From Paraescarpia echinospica (taxonomy: Eukaryota; Annelida; Polychaeta; Sabellida; Siboglinidae): DNA of 64,000 nt. Each line of letters opens with the position of its first letter. Positions within the stretch are counted from its first letter, which is position 1. Where the stretch lies: positions 52,471,568 to 52,535,567 of the forward strand of contig CM034533.1 in the NCBI GenBank assembly GCA_020002185.1, in the 5' to 3' direction. The position numbers and the translations under genes are program-made. The notes beneath the pieces are model-generated. The model was not told the DNA's origin. It made no database searches and worked only from the letters and a program-made list of their open reading frames with translations. Below, one piece after another: positions 11,529 to 22,719 of the stretch.

Positions 11529-11691
11529 AGTCTTTGAAAAGACTTTTCTGTGTACAATTTACACCAGATTGTTTAAGTTATAGTTAGTTATATTTTTAAC
11601 ACACAGTGACACACCGTGCCTTACCTAGTTACGATGTCGATGACAATGTATTCAAGTTAGGCTTAGATACAAGGTAGTCTTTACAAAGACT
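11529..11691 (-). repeat. Paired hairpins in LINE copy A 5' UTR
   Basis: Two short palindromes of the form AGTCTTT-NN-AAAGACT lie at 11529-11544 and 11676-11691, each preceded on the element strand by GTACACAG. Copy C has both (62684-62699 and 62536-62551) and copy B has one (37713-37728). Confidence 0.7.
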
Positions 11692-12055
11692 GTTTCCTGT
11701 GTACTATTATACACTTTAAAAGATTGTTATTTCAGGTTTTAATTACTAATCTAACTACACAGATTATCTCAAATAACGCTATTCTATTGTCGTTCACGGT
11801 ACGCTAACTTCGCCAGTGACCTACTTTGTAAACAACGTTCCGATTACATTAACGTCCCCAATTATCGCTCGCAAATCGCCTACTTTTAATCTACCCTAGA
11901 TTACTCCCTCTAGCTAACTTTTAAAAAAAAATGTTGCTTAATATATATCTATAATTACGTTATGTATGCTATACGCTCAATAATATCACTTATCTTGATC
12001 AAATATCCTTATATTTTCGCAAGTTTGCTGCACCAAATTCAAATCAATTCACCAC

Positions 12056-12148
12056 CGGAAGTCCCCAAAATTTGTTGTCTTGATCTGGGTGTCGCTGAGC
12101 CGCAGCAACTCCGCAAGCTACAACCAGCAGGAACAGATACCGAACAGG
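12056..12148 (-). CDS. Possible exon with signal-peptide-like segment
   Basis: This 31-codon stretch on the minus strand is bounded by an AG acceptor (cgttaag|) and a GT donor (ccg|gtggtg), phase 0 at both ends. It encodes VRYLFLLVVACGVAAAQ followed by RHPDQDNKFWGLP, which looks like a signal peptide with its cleavage region. No start codon or partner exon was found. LINE copy A lies just downstream and could sit in the following intron. I do not recognise the protein. Confidence 0.3.
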
Positions 12149-12159
12149 CTTAACGAGAA

Positions 12160-12690
12160 ACGATCGATTAAGAAACTCGCTAGCCAACGAAATTACAAGA
12201 AACACGTTTAAATAATAAACACAATAATTATGACAAAGAATAAAACAACGTTTAAAAGTACTCAACCAATTCGATTGTCTTGCTCCTCGCGTTTCTTAGT
12301 AAGTTCACAAAAAACAGAGGAATCAGGTACTCCCCAATTATATCCTAGTTCGTTTATGCATACGTATTAGTTCGTTTTTATAAAAATTAATACAAAAACT
12401 GCGAACTCTTTCGTTTTTAGTAAAAAGCGGATCCGTTTTTTGGCTTCGATTTTAGCTGAGTATGGACATTGAACTCGGCGTGGAATCGCGTTCTTGTCTT
12501 ATCGTTATCGCGAATTATGGGCGATATTGACCTTTGACCCCCACCCTTTGGCGCTGTCGATGTTATGGAATTCCGAGTTTAGGCAACGAGTGGACGTCCA
12601 CGAACATACATGCCACCGACACGGCAAAATGGGCTAAATTAGACAGACAAAAACAGTACCCACGCATAACGCTGTATTTCTATTAGAGAA
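12160..12690. other. Non-coding flank
   Basis: AT-rich sequence with no convincing coding signal lies upstream of the exon candidate at 12696. Confidence 0.4.
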
Positions 12691-12695
12691 CGACT

Positions 12696-12836
12696 ATGGA
12701 AGAAACAAAGCAAACAGAAGGAGTTGGCGACAGTGCCAGTGGACTGTGGTCGTGGCGTGGGCCGTTGCCCGTGCCGTGGTGTCATTCACAATATCAACAG
12801 ACGAGATGCAGTGTTTGCAAAGGTTCTTCCAGACAG
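12696..12836 (+). CDS. Possible first coding exon of a small Cys-rich protein
   Basis: An ATG opens 47 codons ending at a good donor (gacag|gttagt), phase 0. The sequence includes WSWRGPLPVPWCHS and TRCSVCKGSSRQ. Two more exon candidates continue the frame. The first, at 13581-13638 (ttttcag| .. ttcag|gtaaac), encodes NLRCVDTTCRCMLQ. The second begins at about 15467 (ggtatag|) and encodes GRFGCTAKCQEAG before a stop. The joined product would be short, with paired cysteines (CxxC, CxxxxCxC, CxxxC), perhaps a zinc-binding protein. I do not recognise the family. Phase agreement across three exons is the main support. Confidence 0.35.
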
Positions 12837-13580
12837 GTTAGTAATTTCGATTTATTCAGCTATAATTACGTATATTTAGACGTATGGGTATATATATATT
12901 AATGTTGCTTGTACTAAATTTATTTGATTGTTTTCCTTTTAGTCATTGGCAAAGGCGGTATGGACGGCCTGGCTGGGCCCTGTTTACTATATACTAATAT
13001 CAGTTAACAGTACGACGTTATGCCTATGGCATATACTTATGTCAATGATAGTGACTATATTATGTCTATGTCGTATATGGTAGTAGGCTAGTAGCCTAAG
13101 TAGGCTTGGGAAAATAGTAATAGTGTAAATGCATTATAAATGATCCGTAACAATTATAATTATTGAACCAATATGTACATAATTTACTAACAACAGTAAT
13201 GTAATAGTAATTTAACAAATGTATTACTTTTATATTAAAAAAATACTATTATGGGACATTTTAAAATTTAATTTTAATTCAATTGTATGTAGTCTTGGTA
13301 TTTAATTATTTACAAGGAAAAGAATATTCCAGTAGTTTCACCAGGTTTTTTTATTGTCCCTTCTGTGAGTTTTTGTTATGTTAAAAAAACCAGCGTCCCT
13401 CAATATCATGGACATTAATGCCCATACCGTGTATATATTATATAGATAGCTCTTGGCCGTTGGCATTGGTTGCATTTGGCAGGTGGTCATTCATTGCATT
13501 GCAACTTTTGCAAGTACATTAAAATGATTATTGTTAGAAACAATCAGTGCTGACTATTAATACATGTACTATATTTTCAG

Positions 13581-13638
13581 AACTTGAGGTGTGTCGACAC
13601 CACATGCAGGTGTATGCTTCAAAGCTCTTCACCTTCAG
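13581..13638 (+). CDS. Possible second exon of the Cys-rich protein
   Basis: This 58-nt exon candidate is bounded by tattttcag| and |gtaaac. It enters in phase 0 and leaves in phase 1, matching the exon at 12696 and the acceptor near 15466. It contributes three cysteines (RCVDTTCRC). Confidence 0.3.
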
Positions 13639-13723
13639 GTAAACGAGTGTTATCAAATGTGGTTACTCTGTCACCAAACCTGTTATCAAAATTATAAATA
13701 CAAGCAATAAACATGTATGTCAT

Positions 13724-14019
13724 AGGCGGATCCAGGCTAGCCTGGAGACAGGTGCCCCCTTAGACCATAAGAATTTGGCGTGTCTGCAAATCTGTTATAA
13801 TGGGCCCACCCGACTGTGTCCTCCCAGACCGTTTGAAATGTGCTCCAGTTTAGATGATAATAATAAGCTGAAGTTATGGCGTCTTCCAATATCACCACTC
13901 CAGTGGAGCGGGTGATGTTATGGCAGCGTGGTAGCGACAACATTTAGACTACACCATTTGGTTTGGCCGCCAGTGGAGGTTTTTGTGCCTCCCATACTCG
14001 ATTTCTGGATCCACCCCTG
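13724..14019. mobile_element. hAT-like MITE (296 bp)
   Basis: The left end is aggcggatccag and the right end ctggatccacccctg, imperfect terminal inverted repeats of the caggggcggatccag type common in hAT elements. The flanks tatgtcat (13716-13723) and tatgtgat (14020-14027) match at 7 of 8 positions, fitting the 8-bp duplication that hAT elements make. There is no transposase inside. The left end seems to have lost about three bases. Confidence 0.55.
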
Positions 14020-14202
14020 TATGTGATAGTTTTGTTTGTCTGCATGATGATTTTGCAATAATGTGGTGTCCTCGTTAAATTGCATATTGTTGTTAGAAAT
14101 GCATGTGAATTAAAGTAAAGACAATGTAAAGTAAAAACATTTTATTGAAAGTATTTGATGAGATTGACTACAAAATAATGAAAAGTACAATACAACTACA
14201 GG

Positions 14203-14242
14203 TACATTATACACATCACTGCACTTGATGTGTATAATGTAA
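14203..14242. repeat. Short inverted repeat
   Basis: The arms acattatacacatca and tgatgtgtataatgt are separated by ctgcact, giving a perfect 15-bp stem. Confidence 0.7.
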
Positions 14243-14247
14243 TACTT

Positions 14248-14712
14248 TTTAATATCACATGCACATAAAATGCAAAACAACAATAGAAACAATAATTAGG
14301 AAGAGGTTGAAAAAATGTCAGGTATATATAAAAAACACAGATACTTTTATCAAGATTCTTTGTTTCAAAAAAACAACACTAGTACACGTGATGTCAAATG
14401 CTACTTGTAGTTTATTCATGCCTTGTATGTTTACAACTCACAAAATTAGTGACTAAACAATTATGTGTATTAACAACAATTTTTAATATCGCATGCCCAT
14501 AAAATGTAAACCAATGAGAACAAATAACTTAGGAAGATGTTTAGTTGAACAAATGAACTATTATGAATCATAATTGGTTTTTTTAACAAAGAATCATAAT
14601 TTATGGTTCTTTGTTAAAAAAACATCAATGATTAGAAAATTCGAAAATTTTGTAGTTTATGCAATGCTTGGTATGTATGTTTACAACTCGCAAATAATAG
14701 TGACTAGACTAG
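14248..14712. repeat. Diverged tandem duplication
   Basis: Segments at about 14248-14460 and 14485-14712 share aligned blocks in the same order. Examples are tttttaatatcacatgcac and tttttaatatcgcatgccc, then gtttacaactcacaaa and gtttacaactcgcaaa, then agtgacta. They diverge by indels. No coding potential is seen. Confidence 0.6.
14577..14623. repeat. 17-bp stem hairpin
   Basis: Perfect arms gtttttttaacaaagaa (14577-14593) and ttctttgttaaaaaaac (14607-14623) enclose a 13-nt loop. It lies inside the duplicated segment. Confidence 0.75.
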
Positions 14713-14759
14713 TCAGGGTCACCGCCATGTGACTGAGAATTACACGTACAATCACTACA

Positions 14760-17700
14760 TGCTACATTGCTCAGGTTTACTCAGTTGTATGAAGAGTACC
14801 GACAACAGACCGCAATATTTTGGTACGAATATTCTTCGCATATTAATTTCAGTGTGGCTGAATGCTTCCCACATAAGTTGAGATGGTGTTCGAATTAACA
14901 GGTCTGCCAGGGATTAAAGTTTAAAGCGCTTTGAGCAATCCCGAGGACTGGATACTACACCATATCAGTACAGGTGTATAATCATCATGCGAAGTGAAAA
15001 TGTAATGTAAATTATTTGTGAAAATATAAACCAGTGGTAAAAAAGAATAATTTAGAAATATGAAATGTGGCATGAAAAGTATAATAACAGTCCTCATGAT
15101 ACATAGAGAACTTAAACAAGTAAAATGCTGCTGTCAGTTTATCAACAGATTGTTGTTGCAAAATGTGAAAAGGCTTTCAATACCATTACTTCATCACAAA
15201 CTTGTGTTGTTGTACATAACAAGTACCTGATGTACGTTGCAAGAACTCAGCTGGCTGCCACTGACTATCAGCAACACAAAGACAATGAAACCCTACCACT
15301 GTAACAATGCTGGATAATTGATGTATTTTGTCATAGACACTGCTAAAAGTTAAAGTTGAATTGAATACAAATACCGTGTGTTACTGACTTTTGATAAATG
15401 TGTCATCACATATAAAATATAATACATGTCAGAGCCATGCTAATTGTCACTTTGTCTCCGGTATAGGTAGATTCGGATGTACAGCAAAATGTCAGGAGGC
15501 TGGTATGCAGTACCATCGAAGACAGTGAACACATACAGTGATGTCATCGATATCCAAACCGATGTAGTTCACCGAAGAATGCTCGACACTGAACCTGTCT
15601 CACGAGCTAGTCAGGCGTCACCATATTCGTATGTCGAGCAACCTGCATTCTACATTGGTTTTTAGTCAGTTAAGCTAACTGACTGGCCTGGAAGCCAGTG
15701 TAAACCCCATCGGCACTGGGGAATCTGTCACGGATGCAACACACGACACAATTGGGATCAATCGGTGGACATTCACATGACAAACCATTAATATGCTGCA
15801 TGGCTGTAGAATCTTATCCGAGATCCTGGACAAATACAGCTGCCCAGTATGCCATATTAACTTGGAGAACTAGTGATACTAAGCACACTAGTCCAATCTC
15901 CTGTAAAGAAAAACATATATTCAGTAAACAAAAACAGGTATTATTGTAGTGTTGGTAGTAAATAATTGTGGAATGTTCATTCTCATAATCACTAAATGTA
16001 AAATAATGTTTCATGTGTGACCTGCAGCATTTCACAAGAAAAACGGCAGCAAGAAATGTGCTACTACAGCTGCATCTATACATGTTGATATCTTAGGAAC
16101 AGTCAGTGTTTACCGGGGTTCAGACATTAGTAGAATGTGCTCTTTTTTAAAAAGGTGAAACATTTTAGCTATTTTTTCTTTATAAGGTGTTCATTGTCAT
16201 TACATGAATTAAACATTTTTCAATTTCATTACAGTGATGCCTGATCTTAGTCAATATTATAGACTGATTTGAATTCTGCTAATCAGTAAAGCATCAGTAA
16301 AGAGCATTTATATTTTTTGTTTTGTTTTCAGTATACAAATTCATGTCAGTGTCTGCCATGTGTAACTACTACACATATTCATGTTTGACATTTTAAGGTT
16401 CTGCCTGAAGTTGAATGGTCAAGGTGAATGTTGGAAATTACAAAATGAGGTGTTATTGTGATACTAACAGTACCCGCCAAGTATTCAAAGGTTCATAACA
16501 TGTATGTTTACCTTCTTCAAAAATGAACAATTTATTTTATAAACTTATTTCTGAGTCATCGCCGTATGCTAAATACTTTTAAAGGTGTATTAATATGTCT
16601 GTGGGTATAATATAAGTGCAGAAGTCGACTTAGTTTTCCACGTCCAAGATGTTATTATTAAAATGTGTATGAAAACAAATATATATATATGTAAATGTGC
16701 ACATTAAAAATTTTTGATAACTTATATGTGGTTGATTGTTATAAATTTGAAATTACCTGGATTGATCAAATGTGGGCCTCCCGCAGACTATGTATCCTCC
16801 CTGTGTCTGCCTGACCCAGGTGACCTCCTTAGCTCCTCTTCTGCCTCCTCTCATTCCCATTCTTGGGTTGCAGTGTGGCCTCTAGCGACATCATAATTCA
16901 AGTTACGTATTATGCATTCATATATTGCTGTGGTGAGAATATAGACACATATTGGTAAATACACAAGAATAGCTGGCATATATCAGTTGAAAGGTATCAC
17001 AGGATACCAATTACATAAACTATAGCCAGGCACCAAGGACTACAACGAAAACAAGTGCGAGCATTATCTTGTTTAATCCTTATATATGGTGTACTTTAGC
17101 CGTATTTATATTTTATGTATTTACACGTTTACATTTTTATATTTAATAAAATCATCATCACCATCATGGTCGCCAATATAACAAATCTCAATTATTTTGC
17201 ATAAACTACAATGCAAATCAACAACATTCTGCAGTAACAGTATCAAAATGTGAGTCACAAAACACTGTTTTAATAATTATGATCACCAATATAATACTTC
17301 CGTGTTTGACGTTCTGTTGCACGAAATTACGGATGCTCCCTGATTAAGTTACTTGCACGATCAACAGGGGCCTATTGCCAAACCAATGTTATTTGTCATT
17401 TCGCAGCCTCACGTCATCTATTCTCTACATGTATTGTCGCAATAACATAGTTTATTACCAAGATCCTACGTAACCAAATACAAATTACAATGCATATGAA
17501 ATATTCTGCTCGTTGACACAGCCTCTGACTGAATCTCTGGCTGATATTAAATATGGTCATATAATATGGACCTGGTGACTGGCTTAGACAGTCTTAGAAG
17601 TTAGAGTTAGACTACCTCGAGTCGAGTGTCGACGTTCGCAAGTTGCAATTCTCGTTGAATTAATACGCGGCTACGCGTTCTTGTTACTAAATGCGATAGT
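14760..17700. other. Non-coding stretch
   Basis: Mostly AT-rich with no long open frame. The only candidate is the weak third exon near 15467. A short (TA)n run occurs near 16680 and scattered caccatcat-type repeats near 17150. Confidence 0.5.
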
Positions 17701-17713
17701 GTAGTATACGTAC

Positions 17714-17741
17714 CTTCGTACAACCACTTTGGAATCTTCAT
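17714..17741 (-). CDS. Possible first coding exon (minus strand)
   Basis: On the minus strand aagATG opens MKIPKWLYE and ends at gaag|gtacgt, a strong donor, phase 1. The upstream sequence (17800-17880) is richer in CpG and has a CACGTG E-box, as a promoter might. No downstream exon was identified, so this is a weak call. Confidence 0.22.
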
Positions 17742-17829
17742 CTTGATACACCAAAGCACGTGTATGTTGTTATTGTTTTCGAATGCGTGGGATGCCGATC
17801 TCGCGTAAAGCACGTGACCGAAATGGCGC

Positions 17830-18200
17830 AGGAGGTCGACAGCGCAATTGGCTTTCGCCAGCTATACCCGGTGTAACGACAAATCTTGTTTTTTGACGAT
17901 TAAAAAACAAGTACGCATTTTTTATTAAACCGACTGTGCACACTAGTTAAACTATTCACACATTACACATCTGGACCTAAAAGAACCGGATTGGCGATGG
18001 GCAAACGAATTGGTTGAGGACCTTTAAACAAGTACAAATATATTTACGACAAGAGGTGTTGACATCATATATAAAATTGGAAATTATAACAATAATAATG
18101 TCACATGATTTGAAGGTATTGCGACATTTGGTGATCTGAGTCGAAACATTTACAGTACATGTGGCAATAGTTATATATTGTGTAAATCACTACAATAAAA
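17830..18200. other. Non-coding stretch
   Basis: AT-rich single-copy-looking sequence with no gene signal. Confidence 0.4.
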
Positions 18201-18207
18201 TACCTCT

Positions 18208-18470
18208 GTCTCTCTCACTCTCTCCCTCCTCCCTCCCTCCCTCCCTCTCCTCCATCCATCCCTCCCTCCCTCCCTCCCTCCCTCCTTCCATCCCTTACTC
18301 CCTCCCTCCCCTCTCTCTCTCTCTCTCTCTCTCTTCCTCTTCTTCCCTCATTCCCACCCTCCCCTCTTTCTCCCTCCTCTGTCTCCCCCCTCTTTCCCAC
18401 TCTCTCTTTCCTTCGTCTTACCCCACACCCTCCCTATCCCCTTCTCTTACTCCCTTCTGTGAGCCGTCAT
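18208..18470. repeat. Polypyrimidine CT/CCCT tract
   Basis: Nearly pure pyrimidine on the plus strand, with ccct, cctt and ct units. Such mirror-rich tracts can form triplex DNA. Open frames here are compositional artefacts. Confidence 0.95.
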
Positions 18471-18756
18471 AATCGAATAAGACAATCTGAGCCAGTGTGG
18501 TGGTGACGACCGCCGAGAGTACACTTCTATTACACAGTCACGTGCGATGAGGGTGCCGGATAGGCCAATTTGTGACAATTAGTAGGCCGGAACGCGCACA
18601 TCCCACACGTCTGTCAGCGCAGTAGTAGTCGACGTAGTTGCCGTCATCGTCTCTTCGCCAACGCCGTCGCTGTGATGTTACTGCGTCTTGGTGCAGGATG
18701 TCCACAGCCCCTTCTACGCTGCCGTTGTTCGGCTTCAGTTGCTGCGCTCCTCCTTC

Positions 18757-19090
18757 TCACCGAGAGTCCACGGTAAGGCTCGCCTCGACACTAGTCCCGC
18801 ATTTTGTTTCCAGTGTCTGTTTTCGTTTTTCCCTCATTTCTTGCATTGCTGTTTTGTTGTCGCCTTCGAAGTTCGAATCCGTTAACTTTCCACTTCGAGT
18901 GCATCCGCTCCCTTCTCTAACTGTACGCTCCACACGTCCAACCCACATTAGCCGACTCCTCACCAGCTTCTTCTTGAAACTTTCACGCCAACGTCCCCTC
19001 AGCTCCTCCGTTCTTCGCTTGTCTATCATCTTCACTCCGGTAATTCTTCTCACCCAGTTGTTTTCTTCAGTCACCGCCATTGTCTTTCTC
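18757..19090 (-). pseudogene. C-terminal scrap of a non-LTR reverse transcriptase
   Basis: An open frame on the minus strand contains WVRRITGVKMIDKRR, then LRGRWRESF and LVRSRLMWVGRVER. This is the conserved region after the polymerase thumb in RTE/RTEX-like LINEs (usually SRLRWxGHVxR). Nothing upstream or downstream completes it. It could come from the same type of element as the one at 5040-7570, which lacks this region. Confidence 0.65.
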
Positions 19091-20680
19091 GGTCATATAT
19101 GCCATTTTCTAATAGTAGTCGTTCTGAAAATGCGCCACATCCGTCCAGTAGGAGGATGTCCATCGTATATGATCTTCTGGTTCAATTTCCCAAACGGTCT
19201 TGTCCGTGTTGCATTCTTAATGTTCGCATTTATTAGTTTTTACGTATAAAACAATATAATGTACCTGCAGTCTTCGCGCCCGTGTCACGTACTCTCACCG
19301 TTCGTACTCGAGCTCTAATTGCAGCGTCTGTTCGTTTGTGAATGTCGTCCGCTGGCGGCGCTGCTGGTTCTCGCGACGGCGCCTGCACGACACTGCAAGC
19401 AGACGACATTTGACACACTCGAGGATCGGTCATTATTATACTTCTGTCGTGAGGGAGTCTACACGAATACCGTATCAGTACGTTTAAGGATTTATGTATC
19501 TTGAGAATAGTGGAAAAGGGCACATTTTCAGACCACGACCAGGGATGTGTAAGTTCACATTTCGCGAAGAAATGCGATCTCATACGTATGTAATGCAAAT
19601 TTGTAGGTTGCAAAATGTGTGCGCTCATTCTTTAACATGCGCTCGCGTTCCGGCAATTAAACACTCATGATGTCACCAATTTCACACATATAGACATATA
19701 GTGAGCCATGAATAGGGTAGAAATGCATTATTATTTGCATATAGAATGACCCGTTCGTTTCAAAGAATCGTGGTGTGAACGTTCTATAGTGGTAACACTG
19801 GTGGCCGGGGCGGTAGATCAGTGTTGTCATTGCCGTCATTTCATCCACTTTGTACGGATGTAACAACAATTATATGGCACTCCAACGGTGGTAATTACGC
19901 ATAATTACTGTGCAAGTGGATTTGTCGCGATAATCCACGCTGTGCAAGTACAGCTCTATACACAAGAGTGCAGAATTTGCTTTGCAGTCCACTTCCGCCG
20001 GATCAAACAACGGTCGACGCGGTGCAATTCGGGAATGTTGGGATCCACGTACTGACTCCAGATGTAAGATTTCATAACGACGTCGTTAGCTTCGTTCGTG
20101 TCTATTATCTACCATTCCTCTGGAATCTCAATCTCGTCAACTTGAACGCGTCCGACGGCTCGTTTCTTTGCATCGAGGTTCGTGAACAATCGTTCCTATC
20201 AGTCGCTGTGTGGTACATGTTTCGAAGTCGTATCCATTTATTGAGAAGCGACTACAAAATACGTCCAACTAGGTCGTACAACTGGTCGTCAGGGAATGCA
20301 ATATTGTTCGAACCATTGGCGGTGACGTCATTGTGACAGTTCCAGCTTGTGAAATTATTGTACTGCTATAAAAAAAAAGTGTGTTAGTTATTGTAATAGC
20401 ATCCGTTACTTGTAAAATTGTTCGACTCTTGATAAGCGAAACGTTTCCTTGTCACGTGCCGCCTGGAGCTTGTACCTTTGGATGGCAGTCTTGTAAAATC
20501 TTTAAGTATTTGTTGTTCTTCGCTCAAAGTAGAGCATACAGCCGAAAGACGCATCTCCAACACACTGTTGTTACTGGTTGGTTCATGTATCTCCAGGTGC
20601 GTTCAGGGTTCTTAGTCATTGGGATCTAACTTGTTGGCCAGTCAAACTGTGTTGACGCGTGGGATCTACGTTGATGGACA
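19091..20680. other. Non-coding stretch
   Basis: There are no convincing genes. Short open frames lack domain signatures or splice context. Confidence 0.45.
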
Positions 20681-20687
20681 CATTCGA

Positions 20688-20765
20688 CTCTACTCTACTC
20701 TATTCTACTCTATGGTATTCTACTCTACTATATATTCCACTTTATTCTATTCTACTCAAATCTAC
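20688..20765. repeat. TCTAC/TCTAT pentamer microsatellite
   Basis: Imperfect tctac, tctat and ttctac units run in tandem. Confidence 0.85.
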
Positions 20766-21001
20766 TTAGTACAGTGTATAGGTGCAGAAAAATGACGGAA
20801 TTGTGCACTTTTTGATAGAAGCAAGACACTGGGCACGTGTATTCTACATACCAACGGAACCATTTTGAAGACTGGAGGCACTCCAAATTCAATTTGTCCA
20901 TGTCTTAAATACCGCGTCATGTAGAGCTATAATTTTGGGATATGGGTATGTATATGTTTAGGGGTCATATAGACTTAAAAGTATAAATTTTGAACTTCTC
21001 C

Positions 21002-21221
21002 GACATTCACATCCGTCATTTTTAAAGATGGCGGCCGTCAATACAAATGTCAGGACATCTTAACAACTACGTCACGTGGAACTGCAATGTTTTTTATTAT
21101 TGCATATAAAAACTTACATTTTAACATCATATTAGTGATTCTAGTTTAAGGAGTTTATAAGATATAGAAATAATAGACTGTGATGGACGCCATCTTTAAC
21201 AATGGCGGACATATGAATGTC
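21002..21221. repeat. Imperfect inverted repeat, MITE-like
   Basis: The arm at 21002-21036 (gacattcacatccgtca..) and the arm at 21185-21221 (..tggcggacatatgaatgtc) are reverse complements over about 35 bp with a few mismatches. Both contain taaagatggcg. About 150 bp of AT-rich sequence lies between. No target duplication was identified. Confidence 0.55.
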
Positions 21222-21561
21222 AGTGAAGGTGAAATGTACCATTTTTGAAATCGTAACCCACCAAACTATTCAAAAAACATAAACACATGACACATGCAAA
21301 GCGTGGTGATATAAGTTAACCATGTTTCGAAACAGCATGTCCGCGGGACCGTTCGAAGCGTTTTACACTTCTATCCGTGGAACATCTGTTCGTTTGAAAT
21401 CACTCTCGACTTCTCTGGGAAACAGTCAGCCACGTCACATTCACTACGTCAAGATGACTCGATCATTTACTTCCATCACTGATACGGTCAATATAGCCCG
21501 GTATTCATTTATTCAGCTGAGTGATCCGAGGCAACGTGGAGTGAACTAAATTACCCACACT

Positions 21562-21635
21562 TTAAAAGTAAGAGGATTCGAACTCCGATAATCTTGAGCG
21601 GGAGTCCGACGTTCTAATTACTGCGATACCGCGCA
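21562..21635 (-). other. tRNA-like relic or tRNA-derived SINE head
   Basis: On the minus strand tatcgcagtaattaga resembles a Pol III A box and ggagttcgaatcc a B box (plus 21574-21586). The spacing is tRNA-like and an acceptor-like gcgcggta lies at the 5' end. The anticodon arm does not fold cleanly and the acceptor stem is not complementary, so this is not a functional tRNA. Confidence 0.45.
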
Positions 21636-21639
21636 TACA

Positions 21640-22200
21640 GTAATAATCATATCAACATCATCACCATAATAACACATTCCTGTAGCGGCTACATCCACTG
21701 GAACCTGAGCTCGGAGACGTTGTAAGATAGATGATCTAAGCTGCCTGGGAATATTTGGGAAAAACAGGCGACTTATACCATATGGGTAACAAGAAGCCTG
21801 TGTAATTGTCTAAGCAAATGTGCTTGTGGTCAAGATTTGGGTCAAGTACTTTTGATCAAGTACAGTTTAAAATTCATGTACATTTTGCCAAATATAAGAA
21901 CAGGTACTTTTAAACTTAAACTTGTCTAGTACAATTCAAAGTATAAATAAATTAGTTCAAGTACATTAATTATTAACAATAAGACAATATTTAGGTGTCA
22001 TTTATTAACTTCAATAAAATACTAACTAGTATCTTGTAGATGCAATCCAGGTGAGCATCCAATGTAGTTAATCACAGAAAAAAGAATACAGAATTATGAT
22101 TTTGTTTTTCTAAATAACCAAGTTACGCTCTTGTAATGTAGTTGATATTTTGGCTAGTACAATTAAACAAGAACTCTCGAGAATGTGTCATTTCAAAAAT
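21640..22200. other. Non-coding stretch with CAAGTAC-type motifs
   Basis: Repeated caagtac and gtacttg words occur from about 21840 to 21960. They reappear at 22370-22432, where cttaaatatgtatttaag forms a small palindrome. No gene is visible. Confidence 0.5.
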
Positions 22201-22208
22201 CCAAGTAC

Positions 22209-22380
22209 AGATGAACCTCACATTACGGTCACCTCTGTAAAGCAGCCTCCTCGCAATTACGGTCAATCAAAGATTAGCCCAAATCATTTATGTAGCATTT
22301 GTTTCGCTAATACGGTCACCTCGCCATTCAGGTCACTCCCGATGGCTGCCTTGATCGTACGGTTCACCGTACAAATTCAA
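22209..22380 (+). mobile_element. Possible pogo/Tigger-like MITE end
   Basis: It begins cagatgaacctcacattacg, similar to the cagtngaacctc termini of pogo-group elements, and holds four acggtca-like repeats. No matching right end or TA duplication was confirmed. Confidence 0.3.
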
Positions 22381-22529
22381 GTACAAATACTTAAATATGT
22401 ATTTAAGTACAAATTCAAGTACATGTACAAGCACGTGCCCCAACACCCGACGATAGTGAGACATGGGGTTCCTGGCTACTCACGTAGTCCTGAGAGCGCG
22501 GCAGTCAGCGGCAGGTCAATGAAGGGAGA

Positions 22530-22550
22530 CGGGAGGAATCCTCCCGTCGG
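22530..22550. repeat. GC-rich palindrome
   Basis: gacgggagga and tcctcccgtc flank a single a. It lies in a GC-rich island (about 22440-22720) unlike its AT-rich surroundings, without an identifiable gene. Confidence 0.55.
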
Positions 22551-22719
22551 AAAGACGGGCATCGTCAACGCGGGACTCGCTCTCACACGCCCGTGCAACA
22601 TCCCGACCGACTTAAGGGAGGGGGGTAGCGAACCCCACCCCTACTAGATCCCCAGAAGTCGGCGGCAGGTGGACTGTTGTACCCCGCAGTGAGGTGAACG
22701 CCGACAGTTGGTCGGACAG

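Larger units (their letters stand above)
7575..11925 (-). mobile_element. CR1-like LINE, copy A (near full length)
   Basis: It is read on the minus strand: 5' UTR from about 11925, ORF1 (11491-10089), ORF2 (10107-7680), a short 3' UTR and a tail of 10-bp repeats at 7575-7603. The left boundary is precise because of the tail. The 5' boundary is approximate and rests on patchy similarity to copy B. Copy C (from 62507) is almost identical over the 5' UTR and ORF1, so the family was recently active. Copy A carries a frameshift at the start of ORF1, two in ORF2, and an internal deletion of roughly 470 bp relative to copy B that removes the first reverse-transcriptase blocks. Confidence 0.9.

Noticed and set aside
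16786..16900. Possible minus-strand terminal exon (ATLQPKNGNERRQKRS)
   Set aside because: It has a weak acceptor and simple-sequence bias. It cannot be tied to the 17714-17741 exon candidate.
18675..18776. Possible first exon MLLRLGAGCP.. ending at cacg|gtaagg
   Set aside because: It has one good donor but no partner exon, and the region overlaps the LINE scrap on the other strand.
22150..22647. 165-codon ORF starting near 22150
   Set aside because: It spans the pogo-like repeat, CAAGTAC repeats and the GC island. Composition changes along it and no domain appears.
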